Origin: an uncultured Saprospiraceae bacterium
GTDB taxonomy: Bacteria; Bacteroidota; Bacteroidia; Chitinophagales; Saprospiraceae
Assembly: GCA_937930625.1 (NCBI GenBank)
Contig: CALHBW010000507.1
Coordinates: 1-9,761, forward strand
Length of the DNA stretch: 9,761 nt
Direction of reading: 5' to 3'
Shown: positions 6,963-9,761 of the stretch, piece after piece
How positions within the stretch are numbered: position 1 is the stretch's first letter
How the letters are laid out: each line of letters opens with the position of its first letter
Position numbers and translations under genes: made by a program
The notes under the pieces: generated by a model
Told to the model about the DNA's origin: nothing
Database searches by the model: none
Seen by the model: the letters and a program-made list of their open reading frames with translations, nothing else

Positions 6963-7011
6963 AAAAAAGTGTCAACTACTTTTACAGCAAATCTAAACGT
7001 GCCTTTTATTT

Positions 7012-7046
7012 ATAAAAACAATGAGTACCCGAATGGGTACTCATTG
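7012..7046 (-). terminator. Intrinsic terminator downstream of protease paralog 3
   Basis: On the minus strand a perfect 12-bp stem, CAATGAGTACCC (7046-7035) with GGGTACTCATTG (7030-7019), closes a 4-nt loop (ATTC). It is followed at once by five U residues (7018-7014) and further A/U. This is the only classical rho-independent terminator seen in the window. It lies about 190 nt after the stop of paralog 3 and would separate its transcript from paralog 2. Confidence 0.82.
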
Positions 7047-7117
7047 AAATGATTTTATATCTGGATTGTTGTATTAAGTGGAAGTACAAGTTTAAGAATA
7101 AGTTTAAGTTTAAATAA

Positions 7118-7140
7118 ATAATTCATTTTCAATGAATTAT
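7118..7140. repeat. Small perfect AT-rich hairpin in the 3' region of paralog 3
   Basis: ATAATTCATT (7118-7127) and AATGAATTAT (7131-7140) form a perfect 10-bp stem with a 3-nt loop. It lies between the paralog 3 stop codon and the terminator, so it would be in that transcript's 3' untranslated region. It could protect the 3' end or be a chance AT-rich palindrome. Confidence 0.5.
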
Positions 7141-7235
7141 CACAATCAAAAGTGTCACTTAGTTCAGTCCAACCACTTATTTTACATAAAAACAAACAAC
7201 AATTTAACAATCAAATAATTCAGCAATCATAAGAT

Positions 7236-8702
7236 TTACTGAACAATCAATTTCTGTTGAACTGCACCGTCGGCAAATTCAAGATGTACAACGTACAAAC
7301 CTGCTGCCAATCCTTGTACATCCAAATTAAATGTATTATCAGAAGCAGTTACTTGTACAGCTTCGCTATGAATGCGTTGACCTGCTATATTATATAAGCT
7401 CAATTGACCATCCATCGCTTTTTTACTATTCAAATAAACCGTAACAGGTTGGTTGTTATTCACCGGATTGGGTGATACTTCAAAGGCTTCCAAACCTTCT
7501 ACATCTTCTACAGCTACTTCTTGGTCGGTAGTCGTGAAACTGCCTGAAGCTGATGTGCCTTCCGCAGAACAAGAATTGCCTTTATTGAAAGGCAATACAC
7601 GCCAATAATATGTTGTACTAGGGTTGAGGTCGTAACTGACATATTGCGTTTCTTCCGTAATAGTGGACGCCACTCTCAAGGCAGTCGAAAAACTCGCTAC
7701 GCGATTAATCTCAAAGTAGTATAAAGTCGCATTAGGTGTAGCGTCCCACGAGAAAAGAACTTGGTCGTAAGGTTTTTCGACATCCAATGGAGAGTTTAGC
7801 TCAGCGGTTTCTGTCACAGGATTAAGATTCGCAGGGGGTGTCAAAACCAATAAGTCTTGGCGATCTTCGTCTATTTTATTGTGCATGACAGCGCGTTGAC
7901 CTTCTGTAAATTGATTGACACAATTATCAAAAAAGTAAGACATGATATTCGTTACATCAGGGAAGAAAGCTACACCATCTCTATCGTACATTTGACATCC
8001 ATTACCTCCCGGGCAAGGGATTCTATCTGCGCTATTATCCGGCGGAGTATCGCAAATTCTATCTGCCGACGTAGCACAATTAGAGCCATCTACCCTCTCG
8101 CCGCTTGTCACATATACACCGCAATTGCTGCCTGTTCCTTCAAATCCAAAGAAGGTATGTGGCAGTGCAAAATAGTGTCCTAATTCGTGTATGATAGTCT
8201 CTTGGGTATAACACTGGCTATTTCCCGTAAGTGCAAGTACATCGTATTGTGGCGTAAAGTAACCGCACAAACCTGGCAAATCTCTGAAATTATAGATATT
8301 AACTGTGTTGTCTTCGGCAGTAATCAATTTGATAGTTCCGAGTGCTTGGTCTGTGGTCCAATTATCATTGTCCCACGTTTTCATTTCATGGATATAGAGA
8401 TTGATGTCGTGTTGAGCATAAAACTCAATGACTTCACAAAATACCTCCAGCGTCGTCAGTGGATCTACACCACCTGTTCCGTTGGTATTTCTCATATTGT
8501 GCAAAGTCATGGGAATGTCATAGATGGGTTGTGATTTCGTCAAAGTGCCATTCATATGCCGTTCGGTGGCAGATTGCACTTTATTCATCATTTCTTCAGT
8601 AAACTGTGTACCACACCAATCGGAAGGCACTTCGCCTTGCGAAAAGCCTGAAAAACTGATAGTTATGAGGCCTATTGTCAGTAATAATGCTATACTTTTC
8701 AT
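7236..8702 (-). CDS. Secreted M43-like zinc metalloprotease with T9SS sorting domain (paralog 3)
   Basis: The 488-residue precursor has a signal peptide (about 1-21, LLLTIGLITISFSGFS), followed by DWCGTQFTEEMMNKVQSATE (28-47), a Cys-containing segment at the mature N-terminus that all three paralogs share in some form. The catalytic domain has HELGHYFALPHTFFGFE (172-188; zinc ligands His172, His176, His182; Glu173), DGSNCATSADRICDTPPD (205-222) and the Met-turn NIMSY (252-256). Ala179 sits where metzincins normally have Gly. A fibronectin-III-like domain (about 294-391) includes YYFEINRVASFST and TTYYWRVLPFNKGNSC. The T9SS sorting domain (about 404-488) has AFEVSPNPVNNN, LSLYNIAGQRIH and GLAAGLYVVHLEF, ending KLIVQ. 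It is the first gene of the tandem array in transcription order and has its own terminator. It probably acts outside the cell or on its surface; substrate unknown. Confidence 0.9.
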   Translation of the reverse strand: MKSIALLLTIGLITISFSGFSQGEVPSDWCGTQFTEEMMNKVQSATERHMNGTLTKSQPIYDIPMTLHNMRNTNGTGGVDPLTTLEVFCEVIEFYAQHDINLYIHEMKTWDNDNWTTDQALGTIKLITAEDNTVNIYNFRDLPGLCGYFTPQYDVLALTGNSQCYTQETIIHELGHYFALPHTFFGFEGTGSNCGVYVTSGERVDGSNCATSADRICDTPPDNSADRIPCPGGNGCQMYDRDGVAFFPDVTNIMSYFFDNCVNQFTEGQRAVMHNKIDEDRQDLLVLTPPANLNPVTETAELNSPLDVEKPYDQVLFSWDATPNATLYYFEINRVASFSTALRVASTITEETQYVSYDLNPSTTYYWRVLPFNKGNSCSAEGTSASGSFTTTDQEVAVEDVEGLEAFEVSPNPVNNNQPVTVYLNSKKAMDGQLSLYNIAGQRIHSEAVQVTASDNTFNLDVQGLAAGLYVVHLEFADGAVQQKLIVQ

Positions 8703-8773
8703 GTAAAATTTGTTTTAATTTTTTGTAAATTTAAGAAAAATATTACCAATGTGCTGTCGAAAAACAGACAAAT

Positions 8774-8907
8774 TGAGATAAGAGATGCGAGAGAAATGAG
8801 ACATGAGACGAGAGATTAGAGAAATGAGACACACCTTTCATCTCTCATCTCATTTCTCTCGTCTCTCGTCTCATGTCTCTTATCTCATTTCTCATTTCTT
8901 GTCTCTT
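8774..8907. repeat. Purine/pyrimidine-biased inverted repeat (GAGAAATGAGAC words) upstream of the mdh promoter
   Basis: The left arm (8774-8830) is almost pure purine plus T (GAGATAAGAGA, GAGAAATGAGACATGAGACG). The right arm (8841-8907) is its imperfect reverse complement, sharing the block CATGAGACGAGAGA and GAGAAATGAGA with small indels. The spacer is about 10 nt. The right arm ends at or overlaps the -33 element of the mdh promoter. Strand-asymmetric GA-rich DNA could also adopt unusual structures when supercoiled; that is speculation. Confidence 0.85.
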
Positions 8908-8930
8908 TTCACAATTTTTTTCTACCTTTG
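8899..8930 (+). promoter_or_regulatory. Candidate Bacteroidota promoter for mdh
   Basis: TACCTTTG (8923-8930) matches the Bacteroidota -7 consensus TAnnTTTG exactly, with TTG (8899-8901) as the -33 element at a 21-nt spacing, inside the 17-23 nt range described for this phylum. The predicted start near 8937 gives an mdh leader of about 155-160 nt that contains the whole inverted repeat 8944-9087. This is the best promoter match in the window. Confidence 0.6.
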
Positions 8931-8943
8931 ACCGATTTTTAGA

Positions 8944-9087
8944 TAATGAGTGAATGAGTGAATTTTGAATGAGTGAATTATTTAATGTGTTAATGATACA
9001 ATGTGGCAATGTTTTTTTATTGTCGCATTTCAGCATTGTCGCATTAAATTATTCACTCATTCAGTCATTCAAAATTCAAAATTCATA
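8944..9087. repeat. Inverted repeat in the predicted mdh leader (AATGAGTGAAT / AATGCGACAATG words)
   Basis: The left arm (about 8944-9009) and right arm (about 9018-9087) pair imperfectly: TGAATTTTGAATGA, GTGAATWATTTAATG and the repeated ACAATGYKG block read the same inward from both ends. The loop region around 9010-9017 is T-rich. The right arm ends about 8 nt before the mdh start codon. It shares words and order with the element before xdhC (421-565), so the two are likely members of one repeat family. Confidence 0.8.
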
Positions 9088-9095
9088 AAAAAAAT

Positions 9096-9761
9096 ATGAG
9101 TAAAGTAACCGTAGTAGGCGCGGGCAACGTAGGAGCTACCTGTGCCAATGTATTAGCACATGCTGATTTGGTAAAAGAAGTTGTGCTACTAGACATTAAA
9201 GGAGATTTTGCAAAAGGTAAAGCACTTGACACCAATCAGCAAGGTTCGATTGATTATTACAGCACCAAAACCATTGGTACAGATGACTACGCCCAAACTG
9301 CGGGGTCTGACATTGTGGTCATCACCGCAGGTATTCCGCGTAAGCCGGGTATGAGTCGCGATGATTTGATTTCGACCAATGCGAAGATTGTTTCGTCTGT
9401 GACCAAATCTATCATGGAGCACTCGCCCAATCCAATTATCATCGTTGTTTCCAATCCTTTGGATGTGATGACTTATGCGGCGTTCAAGGCTTCGGGCTTG
9501 CCTTCGTCTCGCGTGATGGGTATGGCTGGTATTCTTGATACGGCGCGTTATCGTGCTTTCCTTTCTATGGAATTGGGCATTTCGCCAAAAGATTTCCAAG
9601 CTGTATTGATGGGTGGTCACGGTGACACGATGGTTCCGCTACCGCGTTACACGACTGCGGCAGGGATTCCTATCACAGAATTGATTGACGCCGACAAACT
9701 CGATGCTATCGTAGAACGCACCAAAAAAGGTGGTGGCGAACTCGTCAAACTCATGGGTACA
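9096..9761 (+). CDS. mdh: Malate dehydrogenase, C-terminus cut by window edge
   Basis: The 222 codons present stay open to the edge; the family is about 310 residues, so roughly the last 90 are missing. The Rossmann motif VVGAGNVGA (6-14) and Asp33 at the end of the second strand indicate NAD binding. ITAGIPRKPGMSRDDL (76-91) carries substrate arginines Arg82 and Arg88; an Arg at position 82 is the malate/oxaloacetate signature, where lactate dehydrogenases have Gln. Asn120 (VVSNPLDVM), Asp148 with Arg151 (GILDTARYR), and the catalytic His175 in GGHGDTMVPLPR complete the active site. The enzyme interconverts malate and oxaloacetate in the TCA cycle and is of the LDH-like bacterial type. The start has an A-rich leader (ATAAAAAAAATATG) typical of Bacteroidota genes lacking a Shine-Dalgarno site. 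Confidence 0.97.
   Translation, partial: MSKVTVVGAGNVGATCANVLAHADLVKEVVLLDIKGDFAKGKALDTNQQGSIDYYSTKTIGTDDYAQTAGSDIVVITAGIPRKPGMSRDDLISTNAKIVSSVTKSIMEHSPNPIIIVVSNPLDVMTYAAFKASGLPSSRVMGMAGILDTARYRAFLSMELGISPKDFQAVLMGGHGDTMVPLPRYTTAAGIPITELIDADKLDAIVERTKKGGGELVKLMGT

Larger units (their letters stand above)
6743..7003. repeat. Long inverted repeat upstream of protease paralog 2 (GTAAAAT words)
   Basis: The left arm (6743-6818) and right arm (6915-7003) match as reverse complements in blocks: GGCAYGTTTA at the outer ends, AGTTGAYACTTTTTT in the middle, then repeated AATGTAAAATGTAAAA. The outer, non-repetitive blocks show that this is a genuine inverted duplication and not just two runs of the same simple repeat. 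Arm lengths differ because the heptamer array is longer on the right. The left arm begins 19 nt upstream of the paralog 2 start codon. Confidence 0.8.
6725..7235. other. 511-bp gene-free interval between protease paralogs 2 and 3
   Basis: No convincing gene is present on either strand. From left to right it holds the left arm of a long inverted repeat (6743-6818), a spacer with a candidate promoter for paralog 2 (6888-6916), an ATTTTAC heptamer array within the right arm (arm 6915-7003), an intrinsic terminator for paralog 3 (7012-7046, minus strand), and an AT-rich probable 3' untranslated stretch (7047-7235) with one small perfect hairpin (7118-7140). A second, weaker outer pairing is TAAGTGG (7075-7081) with CCACTTA (7173-7179). 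Confidence 0.75.
8703..9095. other. 393-bp divergent interval between protease paralog 3 and mdh
   Basis: No gene is supported here. It contains an AT-rich leader for paralog 3 (8703-8770) with no clear -7 box, a GAGAAATGAGAC-type inverted repeat (8774-8907), a strong candidate promoter firing towards mdh (8899-8930), and a second inverted repeat (8944-9087) that would form the mdh 5' untranslated region. Short readable frames across the repeats are by-products of their low complexity. Confidence 0.75.

Noticed and set aside
8710..8760. A promoter for protease paralog 3 (TTTG, 23-nt spacer, TAATATTT on the minus strand)
   Set aside because: The -7 box matches TAnnTTTG poorly and the leader would be only about 20 nt; in such AT-rich DNA this is not better than chance.
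8845..9036. A small minus-strand frame ending in repeated Met-Arg-Arg-Glu-like residues
   Set aside because: It reads through the GAGAAATGAGAC inverted repeat and the mdh promoter; the periodic peptide is a product of the DNA repeat.
9189..9620. A 143-codon open frame on the minus strand
   Set aside because: It lies fully inside mdh, whose active-site motifs are intact; the antisense frame is rich in His/Arg/Asn and shows no domain. It is a shadow of coding bias.

Overview
The window looks like chromosomal DNA from a member of the Bacteroidota. It is AT-rich, A-rich leaders replace Shine-Dalgarno sites, two TAnnTTTG-type -7 promoter boxes are present, and three secreted proteins end in type IX secretion (T9SS) sorting domains. 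The protein style fits the Saprospiria/Chitinophagia side of the phylum, but that placement is only a guess.

Layout, left to right. (1) Positions 1-369, minus strand: a gene cut by the window edge encoding a HigA/XRE-like helix-turn-helix protein, with a palindromic candidate operator just upstream. (2) Positions 571-2757, plus strand: an XdhC-family molybdenum-cofactor chaperone gene, then an allantoicase-like gene. Together they suggest purine catabolism (xanthine to urate, and allantoate to ureidoglycolate plus urea). (3) Positions 2762-3529, minus strand: a YbfF/ABHD11-like alpha/beta hydrolase, convergent with the allantoicase gene and only 4 nt from it. (4) Positions 3585-8702, minus strand: three tandem paralogous genes for secreted zinc metalloproteases of the M43 (pappalysin-like) type. 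Each has a signal peptide, catalytic domain, fibronectin-III-like domain and T9SS sorting domain. (5) From 9096 to the right edge, plus strand: malate dehydrogenase, truncated by the window.

The most unusual aspect lies between the genes. All six junctions longer than 4 bp hold one or two long imperfect inverted repeats built from short repeated words. The words differ at most junctions (TAATGATTAA, GAGTTGACGAG, GTAAAAT, GAGAAATGAGAC, ACAGACA), although the elements upstream of xdhC and mdh belong to one sequence family. Arms often abut, and sometimes overlap, stop or start codons. The tandem protease genes are clear duplicates, yet their flanking inverted repeats are unrelated. This suggests the repeats turn over faster than the genes. 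One conventional intrinsic terminator (7012-7046, minus strand) and two candidate Bacteroidota promoters (before mdh and before the middle protease) are also visible.

The genes do not form one pathway. There is a probable purine-degradation pair, a probable extracellular protein-degradation cluster, and housekeeping genes. No mobile-element genes, tRNA, rRNA or CRISPR array were seen.
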